Assembly: GCA_012729765.1 (NCBI GenBank)
Contig: JAAYCM010000014.1
Span: 1-54,226, forward strand
Direction: 5' to 3'
DNA: 54,226 nucleotides
From: Chloroflexota bacterium
GTDB taxonomy: Bacteria > Chloroflexota > Anaerolineae > Aggregatilineales > Aggregatilineaceae
Shown piece by piece: positions 19,716 through 28,794 of the stretch. Below the pieces are notes generated by a model that did not search any database, was not told the DNA's origin, and saw nothing but the letters and a program-made list of their open reading frames with translations. Numbering within the stretch: position 1 is the first letter of the stretch; each line of letters starts with the position of its first letter. The position numbers and the translations under genes were made by a program.

Positions 19716-20186
19716 ATGGCTAAGTTGACTCGTTGGAACCCACGGAATGAGCTGGAAGTGGTTGATCCGTTCCGCTCGATGGAGACTATGCTGGAAGAGA
19801 TCTGGCGCAACTGGCCGCTCCGCACATCCGACCGTGCTGCCGGCTTCCTGCGCCCGGCGATGGACGTGATCGAGAACGAGAATAACGTCGAGATCCGCAT
19901 CGACCTGCCCGGCATGAAGCCCGAAGACGTCCAGGTTGAGATCGAGAACCAGACCCTGACCATCAGCGGCGAGATGGGCGATACCGTTGAGCGCGGCAGC
20001 GACCGCTACCACTACCGCGAGCGCAGCTACGGCTCGTTCCAGCGCAGCCTGCGCCTGCCCAACACGCTCGACGCCGAAAATATCGACGCCCGCTTTGAAA
20101 ACGGCGTGCTGAGCATTGCCATTCCCAAGCAGCCGCAGGCCAAGCCGAAGCAGATCACGGTCAAGTCCGCCAACGGCAAAAACTAA
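19716..20186 (+). CDS. Small heat-shock protein (Hsp20/alpha-crystallin)
   Basis: A 156-residue holdase chaperone. The N-terminal arm (to about residue 45) is followed by the alpha-crystallin domain with the strands EIRIDLPGMKPEDVQVEIEN and LTISGE, the conserved RSYGSFQRSLRLP segment and the A-x-x-x-NGVL motif (ARFENGVLSIAIPK). The C-terminal tail carries a K-P-K-Q-I-T-V version of the I-x-I motif that links dimers in the oligomer. A TAGGAGGT ribosome site seven bases from the ATG predicts strong translation, and a terminator follows. The gene stands alone. Confidence 0.96.
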   Translation: MAKLTRWNPRNELEVVDPFRSMETMLEEIWRNWPLRTSDRAAGFLRPAMDVIENENNVEIRIDLPGMKPEDVQVEIENQTLTISGEMGDTVERGSDRYHYRERSYGSFQRSLRLPNTLDAENIDARFENGVLSIAIPKQPQAKPKQITVKSANGKN

Positions 20187-20225
20187 GGCTCGCTGGCAAT
20201 TAGCCGCTCAAATTCCCTTTGCTCC

Positions 20226-20264
20226 GCCGCCGGACGGTTCGCGCCATCCGGCGGCCCTTTTTTT
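20226..20264 (+). terminator. Rho-independent terminator of hsp20
   Basis: Nine-base stem GCCGCCGGA / TCCGGCGGC, 12-base loop, then CC and seven T. Confidence 0.85.
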
Positions 20265-20278
20265 GCGCCGCAGCCAGA

Positions 20279-23200
20279 TCAGCCGTCGGATGGAATAGGA
20301 TACACAGCGGCGGTTGGAATACAGACGCGGATGCGCGCGCCCTGGTCGGGCGCGCTCTCGATGGCCAGGCTGCCGTGCAGGCGCTGAGCGCGCTCGCGCA
20401 TGGACTTCAGGCCGAGATGTCCCGGAAACGATCCGTTCACCTCAAACCCGACTCCATCATCCACGAGCTCCAACGCGATCTCCGTGCCGGTACAGCACAT
20501 TGACAGGCTGATATGCGACGCCCTGGCGTGCTTGACGATGTTATGCAGAGCCTCTCGCGCGATGCGGTAGAGCGCTTCTTTGATCTCGATCGGCAGACCC
20601 GGCTCGTCACACAGCTCGGTTTCGACGTCGATGTTATAACGAGCCTGAAGCGAAGCCGCCTGCGTCGCCAGCGCCACGATCAGCCCTTCGTTTTCCAGCA
20701 TCTCCGGGCGCAGCTCGAAGATCAGGGCGCGCATCTCGCTCAGCCCGGCCTCGGTCAGCGCCAGGACATAATCCAGCGGCTCGGCCACCTGCGCTGGATC
20801 GCGGTCGAGCAGGGCGCGCGCCGTGCGTGCCCCCAGCCCGATGCCGTAAAGCGCCTGAGATACCGAGTCATGCAGCTCGCGCGCCAGCCGGTTGCGCTCT
20901 TCCAGCGCCGCAATCGCCTGTGCCTGCTGGTAAAGCCGCGCGTTTTGCACCGCCACCGCGATCAGGTCGGCCAGCGTCGCCATCACGCGGATATCTGCCT
21001 CACCGAAGTGATTGACCTCGCGCGACTGCACATCCAGCACGCCGACCAGTCTGTCGGCGACGATCATCGGCACGGCCATCTCGGAATGGGCGTTGGGCAG
21101 GGCGAGTGTCATCTCGAAGTCGGGCGAGTTCGCCCTGTCGTTAACGATCAGCGCCTCGCGTGCGCGGGCCGCACCAGCCACCGGCGAGCGCGGGTTGCTC
21201 ATTGCGAGGTAACAGCCCGGCCCGTTCACCGCTCCGTCTTCGGCGGCGGGCAGGCTGGGACCGACCAGATACTGCTCGCTCTCGTCCAGCAGGTAGATCA
21301 GGATCGAGTAGTGCTTGAAATTGGCGCGCGTCAGCTCCGAGACAGCATCGAGCAGGCGTCCTTCGTCGAGAATGCTGGCGGCAGCGGCGCTCACGCTGGC
21401 GACCGTTTCCAGCTCATGGGCGCGCAGCTCCATCTCGCGGTGCGCATCTTCTTTGGCCAGATAGGCGCGGCGGCTGGTCACGACCGAAGCCACCGTCGGC
21501 TGGATCGCCGTGAAGATCGCGCGCACTTCGGGCGAAAACGTCTGCGGCTCGTCCCAGATGAAGATCAGGACGCCCTGCCACTGCTCACCGCCCTTGAGCG
21601 GAACGAGGATCGCCGCCGGCCAGCCCAGCGCCTCGGCCAGACTGCGTCCCTGACTGATCGCGCTACGGGCGTCGTGCGCGACATCCTCGATGAAAATTGG
21701 CCCGTCGGGGTGCTCATACGCCAGTTGCAGCACGGGGAATTCCGCCAGCCGGAACGATGCGACCGGCAGGGCATTGAGCGACATGGCGTGTTCGCTGCGG
21801 ACGCGCAGCGCCACCGTCACGATCTCCGCCACCTGGGGATCGTCGTCCAGGCGCGAATAGGCCAGCGACGACAGCGCCACGCCATACTGTTCGACCCGGC
21901 TGGCGATGGCGTCCAGAATCGCCTGCTCGTCGGCGGCCTGCGAGAGCGCCGAGCTGATGCGCGCCAGCAGTTCGGCCCGATGCCAGGCGCGCTGCGTCTC
22001 CGCCTGGAGCCGGACCCGTTCGATCGCGGCGGCGACCAGTTCCCCGATGCCCGCGATCAGGCGTTTTTCGCGCACCGTATACTGGCGCGGCGCCTCGGAA
22101 TCAAACTCCAGCGTGCCGACAAATCGCTCACCCACATAGAGCGGCACTGCCACAAACGACCGGTAACTCTGCGGCTCGGATGTGGCAGCCGTCAGCAGAT
22201 CGATGGCCTGCAGTTCGGCGGTGTCCTCGACGACCAGCAGATCATAGCGCGGGGCGGACTGCGCCAGCGACACATCCGAAACGGGAATCCGGGTGCCGAC
22301 CGGCCAGCGGTTGCTGGCATCCCTGGCGACCAGTTCCAGATAACCGGCACGGCGGTAATCGTAATGCTCCCACACACCGAGCACCACGCTCAGCGCGCCC
22401 ACCTCCAGCCTTGCCACCGCCTGGACGATCTCGTCAAATGAGGTCGCCGCGTTGATCCCCTTGCCGGCTTCGTAGAGCAGCTCGCTTTCCTGGCGGGCAT
22501 CTTCGGCGGCGAGATAGGCGCGGCGGCTGGCGACCACCGAGGGCAGCACCTGCAGCAGCGCGTGATAGATATACTTCTCTTCGTCGCTGAACGGGTGGGG
22601 AGCATCCCACTGGATATGCACCAGCCCCTGCCACGTGCCGAAGCTGTAGAGTGGGATGATGGCAATCGCACGTGAGCCGTAGTCTGCCATCCTGGCGCGC
22701 GCGCGTTCGTCCACTCGTATATCGGCCTCGGCATCCTCGATCAGCAGCACAGCTTCCGGGTTTTCGAGCCACAGCCGCGTCAGGTGAAACTCGCTCAGCC
22801 GGTAGCGGCGGCCAATGCGCGGATCATCAGGCTTCATCTGGCCGCCCTCGCACACCGCCATTGTCTGGCTTTCGACCGGCGCGCCCTGTTCGTCTGTAAA
22901 CAGATAGCTCAGGAACATCGAGAGCGGGCGCTGACGGTCGGAATAGAGCGCGATCGCCGCCAGAATCTCGGATTCGTCGGTAGCCTGCGAGAGCGCAGTA
23001 TTAATGTGCAGCAGCTGCTCGGCGCGCCCGGCCCGCTCGCGGCTCTGATCATAGAGGCGCATCGAGTCGATGGCAGGGGCAGCCTGCTGGATGATCGCCG
23101 TGAACACGCGCTGGTCGCGCTCGTCGAACAAATAGGGACGGTTCCAGCAAAACATGAGCGCCCCCACCCGCCGCTCTTTGATGCTGAGCGGAAGGACTGC

Positions 23201-23587
23201 CGTGCTGCTCAGGTTCCAGCGGGCATAGAGCGCACGCGCGCGATCATCCACCAAGGGGCTGTGCAGGGTGTCCGCGATCAACAGCGGGCGGTCGGGGCGG
23301 TCCATCCACAGGCGGATAAAATCGAGGTAATGAGGGATATAGAAGCGCGTCCCGATCCCGACTGCCGGCTCCCCGGCGCGCACCCATTCCGCCACGACTT
23401 CCAGCCATTCCGGCTCGCCCTGTGGATCGTCGATGATATAGAACAGAATACCGGAGATCGCGCCGCTGTCACGCGCGTAGTCGCTGACGGCTTCCAGCCA
23501 CTCGGCAGGCGTGGAAGCCTGGGTCAGCTTGTTGGATGTGGCATAGAGTAACTCGGTTTCGTCGCGCTGGATGGCTGGCTGGACCAT
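20279..23587 (-). CDS. Multi-GAF sensor histidine kinase (NarL-type, HisKA_3)
   Basis: A soluble kinase of about 1,100 residues without membrane helices. The first 880 residues contain about five successive GAF-like sensor modules; repeated signatures such as AVLPLSIKERRVGALMFCWN, AIIPLYSFGTWQGLVHIQWD, VAVPLYVGERFVGTLEFDSE and MAVPMIVADRLVGVLDVQSR mark the fourth strand of each. The C-terminal 200 residues are the HisKA_3 dimerisation helix with the phospho-acceptor His (ERNRLARELHDSVSQALYG) and an HATPase_c domain (IVKHAR, VDDGVGF, GLKSMRERA). I took the ATG just after the regulator stop; a TTG six codons earlier overlaps that gene. It is co-transcribed with the regulator upstream. The ligands of the GAF domains are unknown. 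Confidence 0.92.
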   Translation of the reverse strand: MVQPAIQRDETELLYATSNKLTQASTPAEWLEAVSDYARDSGAISGILFYIIDDPQGEPEWLEVVAEWVRAGEPAVGIGTRFYIPHYLDFIRLWMDRPDRPLLIADTLHSPLVDDRARALYARWNLSSTAVLPLSIKERRVGALMFCWNRPYLFDERDQRVFTAIIQQAAPAIDSMRLYDQSRERAGRAEQLLHINTALSQATDESEILAAIALYSDRQRPLSMFLSYLFTDEQGAPVESQTMAVCEGGQMKPDDPRIGRRYRLSEFHLTRLWLENPEAVLLIEDAEADIRVDERARARMADYGSRAIAIIPLYSFGTWQGLVHIQWDAPHPFSDEEKYIYHALLQVLPSVVASRRAYLAAEDARQESELLYEAGKGINAATSFDEIVQAVARLEVGALSVVLGVWEHYDYRRAGYLELVARDASNRWPVGTRIPVSDVSLAQSAPRYDLLVVEDTAELQAIDLLTAATSEPQSYRSFVAVPLYVGERFVGTLEFDSEAPRQYTVREKRLIAGIGELVAAAIERVRLQAETQRAWHRAELLARISSALSQAADEQAILDAIASRVEQYGVALSSLAYSRLDDDPQVAEIVTVALRVRSEHAMSLNALPVASFRLAEFPVLQLAYEHPDGPIFIEDVAHDARSAISQGRSLAEALGWPAAILVPLKGGEQWQGVLIFIWDEPQTFSPEVRAIFTAIQPTVASVVTSRRAYLAKEDAHREMELRAHELETVASVSAAAASILDEGRLLDAVSELTRANFKHYSILIYLLDESEQYLVGPSLPAAEDGAVNGPGCYLAMSNPRSPVAGAARAREALIVNDRANSPDFEMTLALPNAHSEMAVPMIVADRLVGVLDVQSREVNHFGEADIRVMATLADLIAVAVQNARLYQQAQAIAALEERNRLARELHDSVSQALYGIGLGARTARALLDRDPAQVAEPLDYVLALTEAGLSEMRALIFELRPEMLENEGLIVALATQAASLQARYNIDVETELCDEPGLPIEIKEALYRIAREALHNIVKHARASHISLSMCCTGTEIALELVDDGVGFEVNGSFPGHLGLKSMRERAQRLHGSLAIESAPDQGARIRVCIPTAAVYPIPSDG

Positions 23588-23591
23588 CGGC

Positions 23592-24224
23592 CTAGAGGCT
23601 GTCAACCAGCCCGATACGCACGGCGTACAGCGCGGCCTGGGTGCGGCTTGCGACGTTCAGCTTGCTCAGGATGCTGCTGACGTGCGTCTTGACCGTCTTT
23701 TCGCCGATATTGAGCGACAGGGCGATTTCCTTATTGGAATGTCCCCGCGCCAGCAGCCGCAAGACTTCGGTTTCGCGCTCGGTCAGCGCTTCGGGGCTTT
23801 CGGGCAGGCGCACCTCGCGCATCAGCCGTGCGGCGGCCTTCGGCGAGAGATGGACCTGGCCGCGCGCCGCCGCCTTGATCGCCTCGATCAACTCGTCGGC
23901 CTCGGTATCCTTCAGCAAATAGCCGACGGCCCCAGCCCGGATCGCGCCAACAACGGAACTGTCTTCCAGCACGCTGGTAAGCGCGATCACCTCGATCTCC
24001 GGCAGCTCGCGCCGCAGCCGGGCGGTGGCTTCGATTCCATCCATCTCCGGCATCAGAAGATCCATCAGGACGACGTCGGGCTGAAGATGGCGGGCCATCT
24101 GCACCGCGTCAAGGCCGTTGCATGCTTCCCCCACAACCTCAATTTCGGAGTCCAGGTTCAGGAACATCCGCAGCCCCTGGCGCACCACTGCATGATCGTC
24201 GGCGATCAAAACACGAGTTGACAT
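23592..24224 (-). CDS. NarL/FixJ family response regulator
   Basis: A 210-residue regulator with an N-terminal receiver (acidic pair in VLIADDHAVVRQ, phospho-acceptor in VVLMDLLMPEMDGIEA, Lys in YLLKDTEA) and a C-terminal LuxR-type helix-turn-helix (LTERETEVLRLLARGHSNKE ... KTVKTHVSSILSKLNV). The ATG has an AGAGGTG site close upstream; a GTG two codons earlier is possible. It is the first gene of a pair, with the multi-GAF kinase directly downstream, so the kinase most likely phosphorylates it. Its targets are not evident from this window. Confidence 0.95.
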   Translation of the reverse strand: MSTRVLIADDHAVVRQGLRMFLNLDSEIEVVGEACNGLDAVQMARHLQPDVVLMDLLMPEMDGIEATARLRRELPEIEVIALTSVLEDSSVVGAIRAGAVGYLLKDTEADELIEAIKAAARGQVHLSPKAAARLMREVRLPESPEALTERETEVLRLLARGHSNKEIALSLNIGEKTVKTHVSSILSKLNVASRTQAALYAVRIGLVDSL

Positions 24225-24568
24225 GAACACCTCTGCTGCTCAGGCCCAGGTTTAATATCTGGAGTTACTATAGCATTGTTTGCAAATATAATAAATAAAC
24301 ATCTTCCAAACTCCGACTAAAGTCGGAGATCCGCGCTCGGACTAAAGGCTGATTCAAAAATCCGCCCTTTATGGGAAGTCATTCCCACTGATTTTACGCA
24401 CAATAGAACAGATATTGGCAGTCGGGGCGCGGCCCCTTGCCCCGGATACGCGCAGCAGTTCTCAGGCAGCCTGAGCAGATTTTAGCAGAGCACGCGAGGC
24501 TGTTACACCAGACGGATGACAAAGCCGGGTAGGCGCAGAGGAGTAGAACGGGGCGAAAGGAGCAGCTT
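24225..24568. other. Gene-free divergent region
   Basis: No gene is supported in this stretch. The half nearest the regulator is AT-rich (runs such as AATATAATAAATAAAC) and probably holds its promoter; TATAGT on the minus strand at about 24270-24275 is a weak -10 candidate. The middle holds the GACTAAAG inverted repeat listed separately. Confidence 0.4.
24311..24347. repeat. GACTAAAG inverted-repeat element
   Basis: CTCCGACT-AA-AGTCGGAG forms an eight-base hairpin; the core GGACTAAAG is then repeated ten bases on. Similar CCGACTAAAGTCGG-type units occur as dispersed intergenic repeats in some Chloroflexota genomes, as far as I recall; here only one copy is seen. Confidence 0.4.
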
Positions 24569-25075
24569 ATGTTTGCACGGTTGTCAAGCGCTACGGTGAC
24601 AGCAAGGCTGTCGGGCTGGCGTGGTCGGGCGATTGCGACCGCCAAGAACCACCACTTCATAGTCGACTCGCCGCTGGCACTCGGCGGCCCCAACGAAGAA
24701 ATCAACCCGATCGACCTGCTGCTCTCGGCGCTGGCAACCCACGCGACCTTTGTCTGCGAGCGCTATGCCCAGGAACAGGGCATCCGGCTGGAGATGCTGG
24801 TTGTGGCAGCCACCGGCGAATTTGATCCGCGCGGCATCGTGCGCGGCGAGCTGGTCGAGCCAAACCTGCAGCAGATTCAGCTCCGGTTGACGCTGGCCGG
24901 GGTCGGCTTCGAAGAAGCCAACGCGCTGGCCGACGCCGTCCGCACCCGCTGCCCGGTCTATGCCACACTGGCGCGGGCGGTTCCAATTGAGATACGCACC
25001 GTGATCGAGCGCCCCACGCTCGATCTGCCACAGTCCAATCCGACACACATGCAATCATCAGATCAGGGGGGATAG
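24569..25075 (+). CDS. OsmC family protein
   Basis: A 168-residue protein of the OsmC/Ohr fold. Residue spacing fits: the PLALGGPNEEINPIDLLLSA segment, then the first catalytic Cys in THATFVCERYAQEQG and the second in DAVRTRCPVYATL. In this family the two Cys residues reduce organic or lipid peroxides using a thiol donor. An AAAGGAG ribosome site precedes the ATG. The dihaem cytochrome gene starts five bases after its stop, and a disulfide-reductase-like flavoprotein follows, so a redox-protection or thiol-electron link among the three is plausible but not shown. Confidence 0.92.
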   Translation: MFARLSSATVTARLSGWRGRAIATAKNHHFIVDSPLALGGPNEEINPIDLLLSALATHATFVCERYAQEQGIRLEMLVVAATGEFDPRGIVRGELVEPNLQQIQLRLTLAGVGFEEANALADAVRTRCPVYATLARAVPIEIRTVIERPTLDLPQSNPTHMQSSDQGG

Positions 25076-25080
25076 CAGCA

Positions 25081-25983
25081 ATGCGCAAGGTATTGAAGTG
25101 GCTAGGAATCGGGCTAGGCGTGCTGGTGGGTCTGCTGCTGCTGGCGTTGGCCGGCGTGCTGGGCTATGGCGAGATCGCCTATGGACGGACCCACGACCGG
25201 CCCATCTACCCGATTACCGCCGACACCAGCCCAGAAGGTATCGCACACGGCGAGTACCTGGTGCGCGCCGTGATGGCCTGCGCCGACTGTCACGCGCCGG
25301 AAGGCAGCAGCGAGATGATCGGCACGTCCGAGCAACTGAGCGTCGGGCCGATCCGCGCCACGCTCGTCTTTCCAAACCTGACGCCGGATGAAGAAACCGG
25401 GCTGGGCGCATGGACCGACGCCGAGATCGCGCGCGCGATCCGCGAAGGGCTGAGCCCGGACGGGCGCGAGCTGCGGATCATGCCTTCGTCGAACTTTCAC
25501 CGGCTGAGCGACGCCGATACCGCCGCGATTATCGGCTATCTGCGCAGCCAGGAGCCAGTCCGCAGCGAGCTGCCGGAGCGTTCGGCCAACGCCTTCGCCA
25601 AAGCCATGTTCGTGCTGCCCCTGGGCCTGCCGGAAGCTTACGGCCCCGCCATCACCCAGCCGCAGAATGCACCGGAGCCGGGCACGCTCGAATATGGTGC
25701 GTATCTGACTTCGCTGGCCGGCTGCCGCGACTGCCACAAGTCCGACTTCTCCGGCGGTCGCCTGCCATTCTCCGAATCTGACGTGCCGCCCGCGCCCAAC
25801 CTGACATCCGGTGGCAGCCTGGGCGACTGGTCTGAGGCAGATTTCGTCAAGACGCTCCATACCGGCATCCGGCCCGACGGCAGCATCCTGACCGAGGACA
25901 TGCCCTGGCGCGTCTACACACGCATGACGGATGACGACCTCGGCGCGATATACCAGTACCTGATGTCGCTGCCCGCGCGCTAG
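25081..25983 (+). CDS. Membrane-anchored dihaem cytochrome c
   Basis: A 300-residue protein with an uncleaved-looking N-terminal helix (IGLGVLVGLLLLALAGVLGY) and two class I cytochrome c domains facing outwards. Haem 1 is bound by CADCH (Cys67-His71) with a likely axial Met134 in LRIMPSSNF; haem 2 by CRDCH (Cys215-His219) with a likely axial Met in TEDMPWRVY. The pattern resembles the membrane cytochrome subunits of periplasmic dehydrogenases. A G-rich ribosome site lies before the ATG. It is directly after osmC-like and before the flavoprotein. No dehydrogenase catalytic subunit is adjacent, so its electron donor is unknown. Confidence 0.93.
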   Translation: MRKVLKWLGIGLGVLVGLLLLALAGVLGYGEIAYGRTHDRPIYPITADTSPEGIAHGEYLVRAVMACADCHAPEGSSEMIGTSEQLSVGPIRATLVFPNLTPDEETGLGAWTDAEIARAIREGLSPDGRELRIMPSSNFHRLSDADTAAIIGYLRSQEPVRSELPERSANAFAKAMFVLPLGLPEAYGPAITQPQNAPEPGTLEYGAYLTSLAGCRDCHKSDFSGGRLPFSESDVPPAPNLTSGGSLGDWSEADFVKTLHTGIRPDGSILTEDMPWRVYTRMTDDDLGAIYQYLMSLPAR

Positions 25984-26049
25984 CGGGCAGCTCGACTCGC
26001 CAGTTTTGAACGTGCAGCCCGGCAGGCCGGGCCAACGGGAGAGGTTTCT

Positions 26050-27495
26050 ATGGTTGATGTAATCGTGATTGGTGGTGGTCCGGCGGGCGTGACAGCGGCC
26101 CTGCGTGCCCGCGAGTTGGGCGCATCGGTGGTCCTGGTCGAGCGGCAGCGGTTGGGCGGCACGTGCACCAACGACGGGTGTGTCCCGACGCGCGCCCTGG
26201 CAAAAGCGGCGCGGCTGATCCGCGATGCCGAGCAGTTCGGGCAGTATGCGCTGGTGGGCGAGCGGCCCCAGGTCGATTTCCCCCGGCTGCTCGAACGGGC
26301 GCAGGCCATCGTCAACCAGGTGCACAACAAGAAGCAGCTTCACGACCATCTCAAGCAGTCTGGGGTGATGCTGCGCACCCAGACCGGCAGCGCCTATTTC
26401 ATGGACGAGCACACCCTCATGCTCTCCAACGGCGAGAGCCTGCACGGCGAGAAGTTTATCATCGCGGCGGGCGGCCATGCGCGGCGCTTCACCTTCCCTG
26501 GCAGCGAATACACCATCACTCACTCCGATGTCTGGTCGCTGACGGCCCTGCCGCGCTCGGTCGCTATCGTGGGTGGTTCGGCCACCGGCTGCCAGCTTGC
26601 GACCATCCTGGATACCTTCGGCGCACGGGTCCATGTGCTGGAAGTGTCACCGACCATCCTGGGCCGTGAGGACCCGTTGATCGCGCAGACGATGACCGAA
26701 GCATTCGCCCAGCGTGAGATCGAGATCATCAGCGGTATCGGCGGCGTGGAGCGCGTCGAGAAGCGCGACGATGGGCTGCGGCTGTGGTACACCCGCGACG
26801 AGCAGCCGCACAGCCTGGACGTGGAAGCCGTGATCATGGCGGTCGGCTGGGTGGGCAACGTCGAGTCGCTCAACCTGCCGGCGGCCAACGTGCGCACCGA
26901 TCGCAGCTATATCGTCGTGGACGACTATCTGCGCACCAGCACCCCGCATATCTTCGCGGCGGGCGACATCACCGGGCGGATGATGCTGGTTCAGAGCGGC
27001 AGCTACGAAGGGCGCATCGCCGCCGAAAACGCCGTGCTCGGCCCGGCCTTGCCCTACAAGCATCTGATCGTCCCACACGGTGGCTTTACCGATCCCGAAT
27101 ATGGCAGCGTCGGCCTGACCGAACCGCAGGCGCGCGCCGGGCATCAGGTTATCGTCGCGGTCGTGCCCTATGCCGACATGGACCGCGCCGTGATCGATGG
27201 GCACCCTGACGGCTACTGCAAATTGATCGTCTCGCAGGACAACCATCGCATCCTGGGGGCGCATGTCGTCGGAGAGCAGGCGGTCGAGATCATCCAGCTT
27301 GTCGCGGCGGGTATGGCAGCGGATATGTGGGTCGAGCACCTGGCCGAGCTGGAGATCGCCTATCCAACCTATGCCGCGATTGTCGGCCTGGCAGCGCGGC
27401 AGATCGTCCGCCAGCTTGGCGTGATGCCGCTCGCCCCACAGTGGCGCAGCCTGGGCCGCATCCATCTTTCGGAGTGGGAGCGCAGCGGGCTATGA
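26050..27495 (+). CDS. Disulfide-reductase-like FAD/NAD(P) oxidoreductase
   Basis: A 481-residue class I pyridine-nucleotide-disulfide oxidoreductase-like protein. FAD binds at VIVIGGGPAGVTAALRA; the redox-active pair is Cys39 and Cys44 in GGTCTNDGCVP; NAD(P) binds around VAIVGGSATGCQLA; the second FAD contact is HIFAAGDITG. The C-terminal dimer domain is present, but where lipoamide dehydrogenase and mercuric reductase have the His-Pro-Thr...Glu base pair this protein reads AYPTYAAIV, so the usual proton relay is missing. Its substrate may be a small disulfide, quinone or other acceptor. The stop overlaps the ATG of the next gene (ATGA), coupling it to the sensor protein. Confidence 0.9.
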   Translation: MVDVIVIGGGPAGVTAALRARELGASVVLVERQRLGGTCTNDGCVPTRALAKAARLIRDAEQFGQYALVGERPQVDFPRLLERAQAIVNQVHNKKQLHDHLKQSGVMLRTQTGSAYFMDEHTLMLSNGESLHGEKFIIAAGGHARRFTFPGSEYTITHSDVWSLTALPRSVAIVGGSATGCQLATILDTFGARVHVLEVSPTILGREDPLIAQTMTEAFAQREIEIISGIGGVERVEKRDDGLRLWYTRDEQPHSLDVEAVIMAVGWVGNVESLNLPAANVRTDRSYIVVDDYLRTSTPHIFAAGDITGRMMLVQSGSYEGRIAAENAVLGPALPYKHLIVPHGGFTDPEYGSVGLTEPQARAGHQVIVAVVPYADMDRAVIDGHPDGYCKLIVSQDNHRILGAHVVGEQAVEIIQLVAAGMAADMWVEHLAELEIAYPTYAAIVGLAARQIVRQLGVMPLAPQWRSLGRIHLSEWERSGL

Positions 27496-28769
27496 ATCAG
27501 CAGCCGTCCGGCCAGCGTTTGCACGGCTCCTGGCTCGTGGTGGCGCGGGGACTGTGGCTGGCGATCGTCGGTCTGACTCTGTTCACGTTCGTCGTCGGTT
27601 TGCAGCCTGCCTACGACCACCTCAGTGCGCCTTGCCGGCTCGACTGCCAGGAAGGCTGGCTCACGCCGGAAGGCCTGCGTGACCTGGAAGCGCTCGGCCT
27701 CTCCCCGGGTGGTTACGCCATCGGCTCGATTATGCTCGTCTCGATTTACCTGGGGACAGCCATTCCGATCGCGTTCCTGATCTTCTGGCGGCGCTCGGAC
27801 GAGCCGATCGCGCTGCTCGTCTCGCTGAGCTTCATCACGTTCCTGTTCGTGATGGAATATGTGGAAGGGCTGACCGACCAATCGTACCTGGGAGCGGTGT
27901 GGACCTGGGTTATGACCACGCTGGCCTGGACGCTCTTCCTGCTCATCTTCTTCCTGTTTCCCAATGGCCGGTTCGTGCCGCGCTGGGGCCGCTGGGCGAT
28001 AGTGACCTGGATATTACTGCACCTGGCGGCGCTCATCGTGCCGCGCGACTCGTCCTACCACCCCGGCAACTGGTCGGACGGTATTCTGGCGCTCGTGTTC
28101 GCCGCGATCATGCTGTCTGCCCTGTTCGCCCCGGTCTACCGCTACCGCCGCACTTCGGACTATGTGCAGCGCCAACAGATCAAGTGGATCATCTTCAGTT
28201 TCGTACTGATCCTGTCGATCATCATCGCCGCCGAACTGCCGATCGCGCTGATCCCCAACCCGAATGGTGGCGGCACGATTGTCGAGATCGTTACCAGCAT
28301 CATCGAGATGATCGCTTCCCTGCTGATCCCGATCATGTTGGCCGTCTCGATTCTGCGCTACCGGCTGTGGGATATCGACATGGTGATCAACCGGGCGCTC
28401 GTCTATGGGGTGCTGACTGCGCTGCTGTTCGCGATCTACTTCGCGAGTGTGCTGCTTTTGCAGCAGATCTTTCGCACGCTGGCGGGCCATTCCTCAGACC
28501 TGGCGATCATCCTCTCGACGCTGGCAACGGCAGCCCTGTTCAACCCGCTGCGCGAACGCATCCAGCACGCCATCGACCGGCGCTTCTACCGCCGCAAGTA
28601 CGACGCGGAAAAGACGCTGGCGACGTTCGCCGCCCGGCTGCGCAACGAGGTCGATCTCGACCGGCTGACTGCCGACCTGATGATCGTGGTCAGTGAAACA
28701 ATGCAGCCCGCCAACATCTCGCTGTGGATGCTCAGAAAGCCGCAGCCGGTGGACAAGGAAAATGAATGA
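27492..28769 (+). CDS. Polytopic membrane sensor protein without kinase domain
   Basis: A 425-residue protein with about eight to nine hydrophobic segments spread over residues 12-340, for example LAIVGLTLFTFVVGL, FLLIFFLFPNG and ILSIIIAAELPIALI. After the last helices comes the ILRYRLWDIDMVINRALVYG segment and a soluble tail (IDRRFYRRKYDAEKTLATFA). This module normally opens histidine kinases or phosphatases of Chloroflexota; here the chain ends after NISLWMLRK without any catalytic domain. The next gene supplies a PP2C phosphatase, so the sensor and output appear split into two proteins. It starts at an ATGA overlap with the flavoprotein gene. Confidence 0.85.
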   Translation: MNQQPSGQRLHGSWLVVARGLWLAIVGLTLFTFVVGLQPAYDHLSAPCRLDCQEGWLTPEGLRDLEALGLSPGGYAIGSIMLVSIYLGTAIPIAFLIFWRRSDEPIALLVSLSFITFLFVMEYVEGLTDQSYLGAVWTWVMTTLAWTLFLLIFFLFPNGRFVPRWGRWAIVTWILLHLAALIVPRDSSYHPGNWSDGILALVFAAIMLSALFAPVYRYRRTSDYVQRQQIKWIIFSFVLILSIIIAAELPIALIPNPNGGGTIVEIVTSIIEMIASLLIPIMLAVSILRYRLWDIDMVINRALVYGVLTALLFAIYFASVLLLQQIFRTLAGHSSDLAIILSTLATAALFNPLRERIQHAIDRRFYRRKYDAEKTLATFAARLRNEVDLDRLTADLMIVVSETMQPANISLWMLRKPQPVDKENE

Positions 28770-28794
28770 CGCACACACCGGAACAGGAATCCCG

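Noticed and set aside
20513..22441. 642-codon plus-strand frame opposite the GAF kinase
   Set aside because: Antisense shadow; rich in Arg, Gln and His without domains, while the minus strand has GAF and kinase motifs.
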